Shown here: piece by piece, positions 53,217-62,842 of the stretch | How positions within the stretch are numbered: position 1 is the stretch's first letter | Layout: each line of letters opens with the position of its first letter | Assembly: GCA_016213945.1 (NCBI GenBank) | Contig: JACQZF010000039.1 | Location: 54,421 to 118,420 of the forward strand | Reading direction: 5' to 3' | Source of the DNA: Nitrospirota bacterium | GTDB taxonomy: Bacteria; Nitrospirota; Thermodesulfovibrionia; UBA6902 | DNA: 64,000 nucleotides | Position numbers and translations under genes: made by a program | The notes under the pieces: generated by a model | Seen by the model: the letters and a program-made list of their open reading frames with translations, nothing else | What the model was told of the DNA's origin: nothing | The model's database searches: none

Positions 53217-56065
53217 TGAAGAAGATAGACAAGCTCATCATCAATTCCCCTTACGAAGAACCTCAGCAGTATTGGGAATATCTCCGTGACACAAGGGAAT
53301 TTGTTTTACAAAGCGGGCGCAGACCTGCGGGCTATGTGGTAGCCTCCGAGAGTTCAAGGGCTTTTGACGACCCCGGTATTTTCATTGAAATAGAATTGGT
53401 CAATACCATCCGCCCACGTATCAAGAAGTGGAGAGAACAGGGATATCCGGGGGTAACTGGCATCACCAAAAGATTATTGCAGCACTGGCAGGACCCGGAA
53501 GAAAGAAAAGACAAACGCTTCTTCTTTTGCCAGCTGGAAGCTATTGAAACATTAATATGGCTTACCGAAGCTCCCGAAGCTGACAGGACGGGCATTGCAA
53601 TTCCCGGAGACGGCGGGGCCTTCAGCCGCTGGTGCAGCAAGATGGCAACAGGTTCAGGCAAAACCATTGTGATGAGCATGCTTATCGCGTGGCAGGTCTT
53701 GAATAAAGTTACCAACGGTAAAGATACCCGGTTTTCAAAAAACGTATTGGTGGTTGCTCCAGGCTTGACTGTCCGCAGCCGTTTGTCGGTTCTCAATCCT
53801 TTCGACAAAGATAATTACTATGAAGAATTCAACATCGTTCCGTCAGGGTTGATGGAGACCTTGAGGCAGGGCAAAGTAAAGATCATTAACTGGCATACGC
53901 TGTCATGGGACACCGAAGAAAGACTAAAGAAAAAGAAAACCGTTGACAAGCGCGGTGCAAAAAGTGACGAAGCGTATGTGCGCGAGGTCCTTGGCGACTT
54001 GGCATCGTCAACTAACCTTATTGTTATAAACGATGAAGCCCACCATGCATGGCGGATTCCGGCTGAGAGTAAGATCAAGGGCGTAAAGAAGGAAGATATT
54101 GAGGAAAGCACGGTCTGGGTTGGTGGACTGGACAGGATAAACAGGGCAAGGGGGGTTATCCGCTGCTTTGATTTATCGGCAACGCCCTTTGCGCCGTCAG
54201 GCAAGAAGGCAACCGAAGAGGCATTGTTCCCGTGGATAGTAAGCGATTTTGGCCTGAATGACGCGATTGAGTCCGGCCTGGTGAAAACCCCCCGTGTTGT
54301 TATCCGTGATGACGGCAGTCCTGCATCAAAAAATTTGCGGTCACGCCTGTATCACATATACATGGATGAGACAGTGAAAGATGATATTAACCAAAAGGCT
54401 GAAAACAATGTCCCTCTGCCGGACTTGATAAAGAATGCTTACCTGCTTTTGGGTAAAGACTGGAAGGCCACAAAAGATGATTGGGAAAAAGCCGGTTATA
54501 AAATCCCGCCGGTAATGATAACAGTGGCAAATACCACTTATACATCGGGACGCATAAAATATTCTTTTGATAAGGATATATTTCTGCTTTCTGTAGCCGG
54601 ATTGGGCGATTTGTGTATGCCAGAGAGGACCTTGCAGATTGATTATGGAGTTTTGAATAAAGTTGAGAAAGGTGAATTTGGAGAAATAACTGGAGATGAA
54701 AAAGAGTTAGAAAAAGACGATGATGAAACAATTGATGAATCTGAAAATGACGAACCGAAAGAAAAGAAGAAAACGAAAAAAGAATTCGCTCTTGAATTGC
54801 GAGAAAAAGTAAATACTGTTGGAAAAGTTGGGGCACCCGGCGAGCAGATTCAGAATGTGATTTCAGTCGGCATGTTGAGCGAAGGCTGGGACGCAAAGAC
54901 CGTTACCCATATCATGGGCTTGCGTGCATTCAGCAGTCAGTTATTATGTGAACAGGTAGTAGGCAGAGGACTGCGAAGAACGTCTTATGACGTGGGAATG
55001 GATGGCTTATTTGAACCGGAACATGTAAATATCTTCGGCGTCCCGTTCACATTCCTTCCCCACGAAGGCGGATCGGATGGACCACCCCCGCCGCCGCCCC
55101 CGCCTAAGACAAAGATTGAACCAGTTAAAGAAAAGGCTGAGTATGAAATAACTTTCCCGAACATATTACGGATTGACCATATTTACAAACCAACGCTTAC
55201 TTTGAATATGGAGAAGGTCAAACCCCTTGAACTTGACCCTTATCAATCCATTACTGAAGCGGAATTGGCTGCGATTATTGCAGGGAAACCAAACCCTGCT
55301 GCATTGACTGAGATTGATTTGAAAGAAATAGGAGAGAAATTCCGCTTGCAATCAATAGTGTTCAGAATTGCATCAGCGATTTACAATTCGGAAAAGAAGC
55401 CGGACTGGAAAGGCAGCAAAGAAACGTTCCTTATTCAATTAATCGGCATCATTGAGCAGTTCATTTATTCTGATAAAATCCACATAAAGAATCCATTGTT
55501 CAATCAGGATGAAGTCCGCAAGCGTATACTCATTATGCTCAACATGAACAAAGTCATTCAGCACATCTGGAATGAGATCCGCGCAGACAATACTACGCAA
55601 CTCACCCCGGTATTTGACAAGGAGCACCCTATTCGCTCAACCAGCGATGTTAGAACATGGTGGACCAGCAAGCCTTGTGAGGACTTTAGAAAATCACATA
55701 TCAACTTTACTGTTGTTGATAGCAATTGGGAATACCTTGAAGCAAAGACTATCAGCGATAGCTCGGCAGTTGAATCATTCGTCAAAAATGACCATTTAGG
55801 GTTTACTATCCTATACAACCATCAAGGAGTGATCAGAAGATACTTCCCTGATTTCATCATCAAATTAAAGAACAGCGTGCATCTCATTCTTGAAACCAAA
55901 GGGCAGGATACCGAACAGGACAAAACCAAACGGGCATTTTTAGATGAATGGTGCAAGGCAGTGAATCAGCATGGCAGCTTTGGGAAGTGGAGTTGGGCGG
56001 TTTCATTTGATCCTAATGACCTTGAAATGATTTTGCAGACAAAATCAGTTTTGGTAAATTCCTAA
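53216..56065 (+). CDS. res: Type III restriction enzyme, Res subunit
   Basis: 949 residues. Superfamily 2 helicase: motif I MATGSGKTIVMSML (about 142-155), motif II VINDEAHHAW (about 272), motif III LSATPF (about 321), motif VI in LCEQVVGRGLRRTSYD (about 580). C-terminal nuclease of the PD-(D/E)xK type: YFPDFIIK then LILETKGQD (about 875-900). With Mod it cleaves DNA with unmethylated head-to-head sites after ATP hydrolysis. All motifs are intact even though mod has a stop codon. An acidic, lysine-rich stretch at about 495-525 (ELEKDDDETIDESENDE) separates helicase lobes. Last gene of the operon. Confidence 0.95.
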   Translation: MKKIDKLIINSPYEEPQQYWEYLRDTREFVLQSGRRPAGYVVASESSRAFDDPGIFIEIELVNTIRPRIKKWREQGYPGVTGITKRLLQHWQDPEERKDKRFFFCQLEAIETLIWLTEAPEADRTGIAIPGDGGAFSRWCSKMATGSGKTIVMSMLIAWQVLNKVTNGKDTRFSKNVLVVAPGLTVRSRLSVLNPFDKDNYYEEFNIVPSGLMETLRQGKVKIINWHTLSWDTEERLKKKKTVDKRGAKSDEAYVREVLGDLASSTNLIVINDEAHHAWRIPAESKIKGVKKEDIEESTVWVGGLDRINRARGVIRCFDLSATPFAPSGKKATEEALFPWIVSDFGLNDAIESGLVKTPRVVIRDDGSPASKNLRSRLYHIYMDETVKDDINQKAENNVPLPDLIKNAYLLLGKDWKATKDDWEKAGYKIPPVMITVANTTYTSGRIKYSFDKDIFLLSVAGLGDLCMPERTLQIDYGVLNKVEKGEFGEITGDEKELEKDDDETIDESENDEPKEKKKTKKEFALELREKVNTVGKVGAPGEQIQNVISVGMLSEGWDAKTVTHIMGLRAFSSQLLCEQVVGRGLRRTSYDVGMDGLFEPEHVNIFGVPFTFLPHEGGSDGPPPPPPPPKTKIEPVKEKAEYEITFPNILRIDHIYKPTLTLNMEKVKPLELDPYQSITEAELAAIIAGKPNPAALTEIDLKEIGEKFRLQSIVFRIASAIYNSEKKPDWKGSKETFLIQLIGIIEQFIYSDKIHIKNPLFNQDEVRKRILIMLNMNKVIQHIWNEIRADNTTQLTPVFDKEHPIRSTSDVRTWWTSKPCEDFRKSHINFTVVDSNWEYLEAKTISDSSAVESFVKNDHLGFTILYNHQGVIRRYFPDFIIKLKNSVHLILETKGQDTEQDKTKRAFLDEWCKAVNQHGSFGKWSWAVSFDPNDLEMILQTKSVLVNS

Positions 56066-56129
56066 CATAGTTAACACATGCCCCTTTTGCCAATGCTAAA
56101 GGCGAAAAATTATGGGGGAAGGATTTTAA

Positions 56130-57170
56130 ATGAAAAAAAGAATAGCAATCATATCAATAATCGTACTGCTAATTATTGCGGCGCTGGTTGCTTATTCCCT
56201 TCTGAAGGAAAAACAATTGGAGAAGATTGTGACCACCGGGACCGTGGAAGGCACTGAGGTCAATCTTGCTTCAATAATATCCGGCAGGATCTCAGAGATA
56301 TGCTGCAGGGAAGGCGATGCCGTTCAGAAGGACGCAGTTGTTATCAGCCTTGTCAGTGATGACCTGAAGGCGGCAGTTGAGCAGGCAATTGCGTCATTGG
56401 AAAGGGCAAAGGCAGATGAAAGAAGCGCAGCCGCTATGATTGAAAGCGCACGGGCGGACCTGAATGCGGCAAAAGCCGACGTGAAGAACAGGGAGGCTGA
56501 TGTTGAGAAGTCGAAGGTCCAGATGGATGACGCAAAAAAGCAGATGGAGCGCATGACCTCGCTCTTTAAAGAGGACCTGGCGTCACAGGCTGATGAGGAC
56601 AGGGTCGTGACGGCATATGGGTCCTCAAGGGCAGCGTATGAATCATCCAGGGCGGGACACGAGGCCTCGCTCTCCCGAGTTGAACAGTCATTGTCGCAAA
56701 TAAATTACTCGCAGACCCTGCTTTCATCCGCAAAGGCAAGGCTCAAAGAGGCGGAGGCCGCGCTTTCCATTCAGAAGGCGAGACTTGATGACACGGCAAT
56801 AAAGACGCCTATTTCAGGGACGGTGGTATTCAAGGCGATGGAGGCCGGAGAATTTGTCTCACCCGGAATAACGGTCCTTACGATAGTTGACATGCAAAAT
56901 CTATGGGTGAGGATCGATGTTGAGGAAAACCTGATCGGGCATATCAGGGCAGGCAGTGAGGCCCGCGTCACTGTTGACGGGATGGAAAAGAAATCGATCA
57001 GCGGCAAGGTCTATAAGATCGGCAGGTACGCGGAGTTTGCAACCCAAAGAGACGTCCGCCACGGGGTGCAGGACATCAAGACCTTTCATGTGGAAATACG
57101 GGTTGAGGACAACGGGCAAGTTTTAAAACCCGGCATGACGGTGAGTGTCGGGATACCTGTCGGGAAATAG
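56130..57170 (+). CDS. HlyD-family membrane fusion protein (orphan)
   Basis: 346 residues. N-terminal membrane segment (IAIISIIVLLIIAALVAYSL), barrel-sandwich start (VEGTEVNLASIISGRISEIC), a long coiled coil (about 85-215, Ala/Lys/Glu rich) and the second half LDDTAIKTPISGTVVFKAME, AGEFVSPGITVLTIVDMQNL, then a beta-barrel ending VLKPGMTVSVGIPVGK. It resembles adaptors that work with YbhFSR-type ABC exporters, but no ATPase, permease or TolC gene is next to it. GGAAGGA precedes ATG. Confidence 0.9.
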   Translation: MKKRIAIISIIVLLIIAALVAYSLLKEKQLEKIVTTGTVEGTEVNLASIISGRISEICCREGDAVQKDAVVISLVSDDLKAAVEQAIASLERAKADERSAAAMIESARADLNAAKADVKNREADVEKSKVQMDDAKKQMERMTSLFKEDLASQADEDRVVTAYGSSRAAYESSRAGHEASLSRVEQSLSQINYSQTLLSSAKARLKEAEAALSIQKARLDDTAIKTPISGTVVFKAMEAGEFVSPGITVLTIVDMQNLWVRIDVEENLIGHIRAGSEARVTVDGMEKKSISGKVYKIGRYAEFATQRDVRHGVQDIKTFHVEIRVEDNGQVLKPGMTVSVGIPVGK

Positions 57171-57211
57171 AACCGCCATTTTCTCCCCTCCAAATTCGAT
57201 CTCTTCCTTAA

Positions 57212-57622
57212 TTATGACTTAAACGGGTTCCTGACAGTAAGCTTACCATCAATAACCTGCCCGTCATGCATATCTTCCGTATAAAGTATTGAGCAATTAT
57301 TTTCCAGAGCAGCGGCAACTATCAGGCTGTCCCAGAATGAGCAATGAGCTTTCTTCTTTATCTGTAACGCACTTATTATGGTGGCTTCTCCGACCGTGGA
57401 GAAATTAAGCGCTTCCATAAAATGACTTGCAACCGATGTTGTTTTGTCAGAACTCAGCAGCTTCTTGGAAAAACATACACTCACAAACTCGCTGATCACC
57501 TGGGAACTGACGAAGACTTCCTCGCTGGTGAAGATAATATCGCGGGCCTTCAGTTTTTTCTTTTTATCATCACTGATGAAATAAACAAGGACATTTGTAT
57601 CGACAAAGATTCTATCTGGCAT
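57212..57622 (-). CDS. PIN-domain toxin (VapC-like)
   Basis: 136 residues with PIN-domain acidic residues: Asp8 in FVDTNVLVYF, Glu in ISEFVSVC, Asp in SFWDSLIVAAAL and Asp in LYTEDMHDGQ. A metal-dependent RNase is expected. It overlaps the end of the small upstream gene by 11 nt, the standard VapBC arrangement. Both lie between the orphan adaptor gene and accA. Confidence 0.93.
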   Translation of the reverse strand: MPDRIFVDTNVLVYFISDDKKKKLKARDIIFTSEEVFVSSQVISEFVSVCFSKKLLSSDKTTSVASHFMEALNFSTVGEATIISALQIKKKAHCSFWDSLIVAAALENNCSILYTEDMHDGQVIDGKLTVRNPFKS

Positions 57623-57803
57623 GTACAGCTTCTCTGTCGAATGTATAATTTCTGGGAAGCCTTACGCTGTACTTCTTGAAGATTGCTTCCAGTATTCTGT
57701 TTTTGTCCTTTTTGGCCCTGACGACCGTGATTGTTGCCCCCTCAAAAGCCTTCCTGATTTTTTTGAGTTCCTCATCTTTTTCGATCTCAATGATTACCTT
57801 CAT
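57612..57803 (-). CDS. VapB-like antitoxin
   Basis: 63 residues from ATG at 57803, which has AGGAGG 5 nt upstream; a longer frame upstream has no ribosome site. Sequence MKVIIEIEKDEELKKIRKAF then GATITVVRAKKDKNRILEAI and VRLPRNYTFDREAVHAR, the last part probably binding the toxin. No known DNA-binding fold is obvious, so the type is assigned mostly from its position before the PIN gene. Confidence 0.8.
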   Translation of the reverse strand: MKVIIEIEKDEELKKIRKAFEGATITVVRAKKDKNRILEAIFKKYSVRLPRNYTFDREAVHAR

Positions 57804-57994
57804 GCAAACCTCCTGACTGATTATATCATTTGACAGACAGTGTCTGCTGAATTTGTTTGGCAGAAATATGCGACACTGACGCAAATTTTTTCATTCAATT
57901 GCGATATCTTGCGGGAGATGAGCATGCAGTGCAGGAGATGGACAGAAAAAATGAGAAAATAAATAACCGCAGACAAGGGACCCATTAGGAAGAA

Positions 57995-58972
57995 TTACAG
58001 ACTTTCCTCCACCGCGCCCATTGATCTGAATTTTTCATAGCGTTCTTCAAGCAGCAGGTCAACGGGCTTTTTCATCAATTCGGCGAGATGGTTCTTCAGC
58101 ACTTTTTTTACCGCTTCCATTGTCTCCGGGTAGTCCCTGTGTGCGCCGCCGACCGGCTCAGGGATGATCTCATCGATCACTCCGAAGCTGTACAGGTCCT
58201 GCGCGGTCATCTTCAGCGACTCCGAGGCCTTTTCATATTCTCCCTGGGCAAGCTCTGTGCCGTTCTTTTTCCACAGGATCGCGGCGCAGCCTTCAGGAGA
58301 TATCACCGAATAAACGGAATGCTCAAGCATGAGCACTGCATCTCCTACCGCAAGGGCAAGCGCGCCTCCGCTGCCGCCTTCGCCGATCACGGTTGCGATG
58401 ATCGGTGTCTTTATCATAAACATGTCAAGGAGGTTCTTTGCTATGGCCTCTGCCTGTCCCCTTTCCTCAGCGCCGATGCCGGGATACGCGCCGGGTGTGT
58501 CGATGAAAGTAAATATCGGCCTGCCGAATCTCTCGGCGAGCTTCATTATCCTGAGCGCCTTCCTGTAACCTTCAGGGTGGGGCTGTCCGAAATTCCTTTC
58601 GATCCTCTCTTTTGTGGTGCGTCCCTTTTGATGTCCGATAACAGCGACCGGGACGCCCTGGAATTTCGCGAACCCGGCGACAATTGACGTATCGTCAGCG
58701 AACCGCCTGTCGCCGTGCAGCTCGATAAAATCTTCCATTATGAGCTTTGTATAATCGAGCGTGTAAGGCCTTTCGGGATGACGCGCGATGAGGGTCTTCT
58801 GCCAGGGGGTTATTTTCGCGAATATGTCCGCCCGGAGGTCTTTTGCCTTTTTCTCGAGCTTTTTTATCTCGGAAGTTATGTTCATGTCCTTGCCGTCCGC
58901 AAGGCGCTTGAGTTCTTCTATTTTATTTTCCAGTTCCGCAACCGGACGTTCAAAATCAAGATAATGATGCAT
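57995..58972 (-). CDS. accA: Acetyl-CoA carboxylase carboxyltransferase subunit alpha
   Basis: 325 residues, normal family length. N-terminal helical region ([20 protein letters not shown]), then the carboxyltransferase crotonase fold with [57 protein letters not shown] and [28 protein letters not shown]. It transfers the carboxyl group to acetyl-CoA, the first step of fatty acid synthesis, with AccD. Start ATG preceded by GAGAGGA. It follows dnaE on the same strand, a common order, with repeats between. Confidence 0.97.
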   Translation of the reverse strand: MHHYLDFERPVAELENKIEELKRLADGKDMNITSEIKKLEKKAKDLRADIFAKITPWQKTLIARHPERPYTLDYTKLIMEDFIELHGDRRFADDTSIVAGFAKFQGVPVAVIGHQKGRTTKERIERNFGQPHPEGYRKALRIMKLAERFGRPIFTFIDTPGAYPGIGAEERGQAEAIAKNLLDMFMIKTPIIATVIGEGGSGGALALAVGDAVLMLEHSVYSVISPEGCAAILWKKNGTELAQGEYEKASESLKMTAQDLYSFGVIDEIIPEPVGGAHRDYPETMEAVKKVLKNHLAELMKKPVDLLLEERYEKFRSMGAVEESL

Positions 58973-59020
58973 GTCCTCTCCAGCTTGTATTTATAGCAGT
59001 TTTTAAATTAAATTCAGCTA

Positions 59021-59083
59021 TTGTCATTGCGGCTTGTCCGCAATCCGTATTAAGATAGATTCCGAACAAGTCGGAATGACAAA
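59021..59083. repeat. Family C inverted repeat between dnaE and accA
   Basis: TTGTCATTGCGGCTTGTCCG plus CAATCC, and the opposite arm ATAGATTCCGAACAAGTCGG plus AATGACAA. A heptad array follows at once. Confidence 0.9.
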
Positions 59084-59102
59084 CTTACAGCAAAATCACT
59101 TT

Positions 59103-59130
59103 TAACTCTTAACTCCTAACTTTAAACTCT
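59103..59130. repeat. Heptad array (TAACTNN x4) after dnaE
   Basis: Units TAACTCT, TAACTCC, TAACTTT, AAACTCT, touching the dnaE stop codon (59130-59132). Confidence 0.83.
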
Positions 59131-62100
59131 CAGTTTAATACTGCCGTCCCTTCACCAAGAAGGTTTTCCGTCTCGGCGATCAATTCTTTTGAAGGCATGA
59201 CCTGTCTGCCGGTAAGTAAGACAGTCTCCCAGTTTTGCGGCGAGATTATCTTCAGGTATACGGGGCAGTCTCCGGTGTATCTTGAAAATACCTCATTCAG
59301 TTTCGGGAGTGTCTCCGGCTGAACAGTGCTTTGCATCGTCAGCACAAGCGCTTTATACTGCGCGGTCGTCAGCTTTGGAGCTGGCGCGGGAGGGCTTTTC
59401 TTCTGGCGGTAATTTCCGTTCCTGGGGTTCCCGCTTCTGGAATCGCTGACGTTTTTCAGCTCTCCGGCAACATCGGGGTTTTCTATGGAGACGATCTTCT
59501 TTGCGATGACCTTTAAACCCTTGTCCGTCTTGTCAGTGTACCCTGAGATAATTACCGGCGCGTCCTGGGTCATTACAACCTGAGCATCCTGGTAAACATC
59601 AGGGAAGACCACAACCTCAAGCGTCCCGAACAGGTCTTCAATCGTCACGTAAGCCATCAGGTCCTTGTTCCTGGTCTGTATCTGTTTTATCTCCCTTACA
59701 AGTCCGCCGATATTAATGTCCCGCCTGTCTTCGGTCTCCTGAAGCTCATGCGTAGGCGTTATGGAAAGCTCCGCGAATTTCTCCTTGTACTTGTTTAAGG
59801 GATGCCCGGTGATATAAAAGCCGAGGGCCTCTTTCTCCATCATCAGGCGCTTTGATTCGTCCCATTCATCAACCTCGGTCATGCGCGGAGCAATAGGCTG
59901 CTGCTCGTCAAAGAACATGCTTGCCTGTCCCGAATTTTTCTCCTTCAGGGAACGCATCGCCGCATCCATTACATTGGGGAGATTATGCATCAACTGCGCG
60001 CGCTTGCCTAATGAATCCATCGCGCCTGCCTTGATGAGGCTTTCAATGACCTTCTTGTTCACGCGCCTGGAATCCGCCTTTATGCAGAAATCAAAGAAGG
60101 AGTCAAATTTACTGTCGCCCCTGGTCTCGATGACCGCGTCAATCGCGGCGCTGCCCACGCCTTTGACAGCCTCAAGCCCGAAGCGGATCGAATTGCCGAT
60201 GACCTTGAACTCCCTCGTGCTTTCGTTGATGTCAGGCGGGAGTATCTCGATGCCCATGTCCCTGCATTCATTTATGAACGAAACGACCTTTTCAGTGTTG
60301 TCCATGTCAGTGCTTAATGAAGCGGCCATGAACTCAACCGGGTAATGCGCCTTGAGATAAGCGGTCTGATATGCAATGAGCGCGTACGCGGCTGAATGTG
60401 ATTTGTTGAAACCGTATTCAGCAAACTGAAGTATTAAACCGTAGAGCTTCTCCGCCTTTTCGTCGGAAACCTTGTTCGCCTTCAACCCTCCGATAAATAT
60501 GGTCCGCATCTTCTCCATTTCATCCGGGTTCTTTTTGCCCATGGCCTTTCTTAAAATATCAGCCTGCGCGAGAGAGAAATCAGCCATCTTGTGGGCGACC
60601 TCCATGACCTGCTCCTGGTAGAGGATTATGCCGTGCGTCTCTTTAACGATCTCATTTAATTTCGGCAAACCGAGTTTTGACAGGGAGCCGGTCTGCTTTT
60701 TCCCGCCCGCCTTTTTCCCATCGATAAATTCCTCAACCAGTCCGCTGCCCAATGGGCCGGGCCTGTAAAGGGCGACAAGGGCGATCAGGTCTTCAAACAC
60801 GTCGGGCTTCAGTCTTGTGAGCAGGTCTCTCATGCCTGAACTTTCAAGCTGGAATATGCCGCCTGTCTTTGCCGCGCACAGAAGCTCATATGTCGCCTTG
60901 TCGTCGAGCGGGATAGTCCTCACAGAAAAAGGCAGAGGGCTGACCCCCCTTAAGTCCCCCATTGACCCCTCTGTGTCCCCCCTTACTAAGGGGGGAAGTG
61001 AAAGGGGGGTAGGGGTATGTGTACTGTTTATTATTTTCTCCGCCTTGTCGATTATTGTAAGTGTCTTAAGACCGAGGAAGTCGAACTTCAGCAGGCCGAG
61101 GTCGTTTATCGCGTTCATGTCGAACTGCGTTGTTATCGCATCTTCGTTAGGGAGCTTGTGCAGGGGCAGAAAGTCGGTAAGCGGCTCCGGAGAAATGACT
61201 ATGCCTGCCGCATGAGTTGACGCATGGCGTGAAAGGCCCTCAAGCGTCTGCGCTATGTCAAGCATTTCCTTTATCTCAGGCCTTGTATCGTATATTTCCT
61301 TGAGCTTGGGTTCCATGCTGAGGGCGGATTTCAAACTTATCTTCGCAACCATCGGCACGAGCTTTGCCACCTTGTCCACTTCCGAATAAGGAATGTTCAT
61401 GGCCCTTCCAACGTCCCTGATCGCAGCGCGCGCCTGCATGGTCCCGAAGGTTATTATCTGGGCGACGTGGTCTTTCCCGTAGAGGTTTGTCACGTAATCA
61501 ATGACTTCTCCACGCCTGTCCATGCAGAAGTCCACGTCGATATCAGGCATACTGACCCTTTCAGGATTGAGAAATCTCTCAAACAGCAAACCGTATTTGA
61601 TCGGGTCAATGTCCGTTATATCAAGTCCGTATGCGACAATGCTGCCCGCGGCAGAGCCTCTGCCCGGGCCGACAGGGATGTCCCTGCTTTTTGCGTAATG
61701 TATGAAGTCCCACACAATTAAAAAGTAAGAGGAGAACCCCATCTTCTCGATCATTGCAAGCTCGCGGGTGAACCTCTCCATGTAGTTGTCCGGGATGCTG
61801 CCGCCCAATTTCTTCTTCAGGCCTTCCTCGGCAAGGTTTCTGATATATGTTGTCACCTGCTCGCCGTCTGGGACCTCGTATTTCGGCAGCCTGAATTTGT
61901 TGAAGGTGAAGTCGAGATTGCACTTTTCCGCGATCCACTTTGTGTTATTGATAGCATCGGGGACGTCCTTGAAGGCATCTTTCATTTCCTGCGGGCTTTG
62001 AAAGTAGAAAGTGTCCGAGGAAAGCCTCATCCTGTCAGTATCATTCAGCGTCTTTCCAGTCTGAATGCACAGGAGCACTTCATGCGCCTTGGCGTCTTCC

Positions 62101-62747
62101 CTGTTTAAATAATGGCAATCATTGGTCGCGACAAGAGGGATATGCAGGTCTTTGCTCAATTCGATGAGCAGCTTGTTGACGGTCTCCTGTTCGGGCAGGC
62201 CGTTGGACTGGATCTCAAGATAAAAATTCTCCGCGCCGAGGATGTTTCTGTATTCAAGGGCCGCCTCGCGCGCCCTGTCTATATTGCCTGCCAGAAGATT
62301 GCGCGGTATCTCGCCCTTCAGACATGATGAAAGACCGATGAGCCCGCCGCTGTACTGCGAGAGCAGGTCCTTGTCTATCCTCGGCTTGTAATAAAAGCCT
62401 TCGAGATACGCATGGCTGACGAGCCGCGAAAGGTTCTGGTACCCGCTGATGTCCTTGCACAAAAGTATGAGGTGGAAAGACGATTCGGTGGTGTCGGTTG
62501 ACGCGCCCTTTTTTTCAAAACGGCTCTTGGGCGCAATGTAAACCTCGCAGCCGATTATGGGCTTTAAACCCGCCTTTGAAACCTTTTTATAAAATTCTAT
62601 CGCGCCGAAAAGGTTCCCGTGGTCGGTCATGGCCACAGCCGCAAGATTATACTCCTGTGCCTTGTTTACCAGATCTTCTATTTTTATCGCGCCATCGAGC
62701 AGACTGTACTCGGTGTGCAGATGCAGAGGAACATACCCGGAATGCAT
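59130..62747 (-). CDS. dnaE: DNA polymerase III alpha subunit
   Basis: 1205 residues. PHP domain at the start (PLHLHTEYSLLDGAIKIEDL, MTDHGNLFGAIEFY), polymerase core with PVGPGRGSAAGSIVAYGLDI, catalytic Asp pair in MPDIDVDFCMDRR (about 398-402), FDFLGLKTLTII, FGFNKSHSAAYA-type segment (QFAEYGFNKSHSAAYALIAY), tandem helix-hairpin-helix and OB domain (IQTRNKDLMAYVTIEDLFG). Replicative polymerase. Residues about 577-607, between KIIN and IPLDDKATYELL, are encoded by a C-rich repeat (LSLPPLVRGDTEGS...). A promoter ends 7 nt before the ATG, implying a leaderless mRNA; no ribosome site is seen. Confidence 0.97.
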   Translation of the reverse strand: MHSGYVPLHLHTEYSLLDGAIKIEDLVNKAQEYNLAAVAMTDHGNLFGAIEFYKKVSKAGLKPIIGCEVYIAPKSRFEKKGASTDTTESSFHLILLCKDISGYQNLSRLVSHAYLEGFYYKPRIDKDLLSQYSGGLIGLSSCLKGEIPRNLLAGNIDRAREAALEYRNILGAENFYLEIQSNGLPEQETVNKLLIELSKDLHIPLVATNDCHYLNREDAKAHEVLLCIQTGKTLNDTDRMRLSSDTFYFQSPQEMKDAFKDVPDAINNTKWIAEKCNLDFTFNKFRLPKYEVPDGEQVTTYIRNLAEEGLKKKLGGSIPDNYMERFTRELAMIEKMGFSSYFLIVWDFIHYAKSRDIPVGPGRGSAAGSIVAYGLDITDIDPIKYGLLFERFLNPERVSMPDIDVDFCMDRRGEVIDYVTNLYGKDHVAQIITFGTMQARAAIRDVGRAMNIPYSEVDKVAKLVPMVAKISLKSALSMEPKLKEIYDTRPEIKEMLDIAQTLEGLSRHASTHAAGIVISPEPLTDFLPLHKLPNEDAITTQFDMNAINDLGLLKFDFLGLKTLTIIDKAEKIINSTHTPTPLSLPPLVRGDTEGSMGDLRGVSPLPFSVRTIPLDDKATYELLCAAKTGGIFQLESSGMRDLLTRLKPDVFEDLIALVALYRPGPLGSGLVEEFIDGKKAGGKKQTGSLSKLGLPKLNEIVKETHGIILYQEQVMEVAHKMADFSLAQADILRKAMGKKNPDEMEKMRTIFIGGLKANKVSDEKAEKLYGLILQFAEYGFNKSHSAAYALIAYQTAYLKAHYPVEFMAASLSTDMDNTEKVVSFINECRDMGIEILPPDINESTREFKVIGNSIRFGLEAVKGVGSAAIDAVIETRGDSKFDSFFDFCIKADSRRVNKKVIESLIKAGAMDSLGKRAQLMHNLPNVMDAAMRSLKEKNSGQASMFFDEQQPIAPRMTEVDEWDESKRLMMEKEALGFYITGHPLNKYKEKFAELSITPTHELQETEDRRDINIGGLVREIKQIQTRNKDLMAYVTIEDLFGTLEVVVFPDVYQDAQVVMTQDAPVIISGYTDKTDKGLKVIAKKIVSIENPDVAGELKNVSDSRSGNPRNGNYRQKKSPPAPAPKLTTAQYKALVLTMQSTVQPETLPKLNEVFSRYTGDCPVYLKIISPQNWETVLLTGRQVMPSKELIAETENLLGEGTAVLN
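60938..61015. repeat. Family E C-rich repeat inside dnaE
   Basis: TGACCCCCCTTAAGTCCCCC, ATTGACCCCTCTGTGTCCCC and CCCTTACTAAGGGGGGAAGT then GAAAGGGGGGTAGGGG. In frame in dnaE, in the segment just before the conserved IPLDD motif. Confidence 0.85.
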
Positions 62748-62753
62748 GTCAAA

Positions 62754-62782
62754 ATTTTAGAACATTTAGACGGGTTAGTCAA
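62754..62782 (-). promoter_or_regulatory. Promoter of dnaE, leaderless configuration
   Basis: Minus strand TTGACT (62777-62782), 17-bp spacer, TAAAAT (62754-62759). The A of ATG (62747) is 7 nt after the -10 box, the usual start point of transcription. Confidence 0.75.
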
Positions 62783-62842
62783 ACGGTTCAACGCCCGTTT
62801 ATCTTGTGAAGATGAGAGGGAAAATGGAAATGTCAAGTGACC

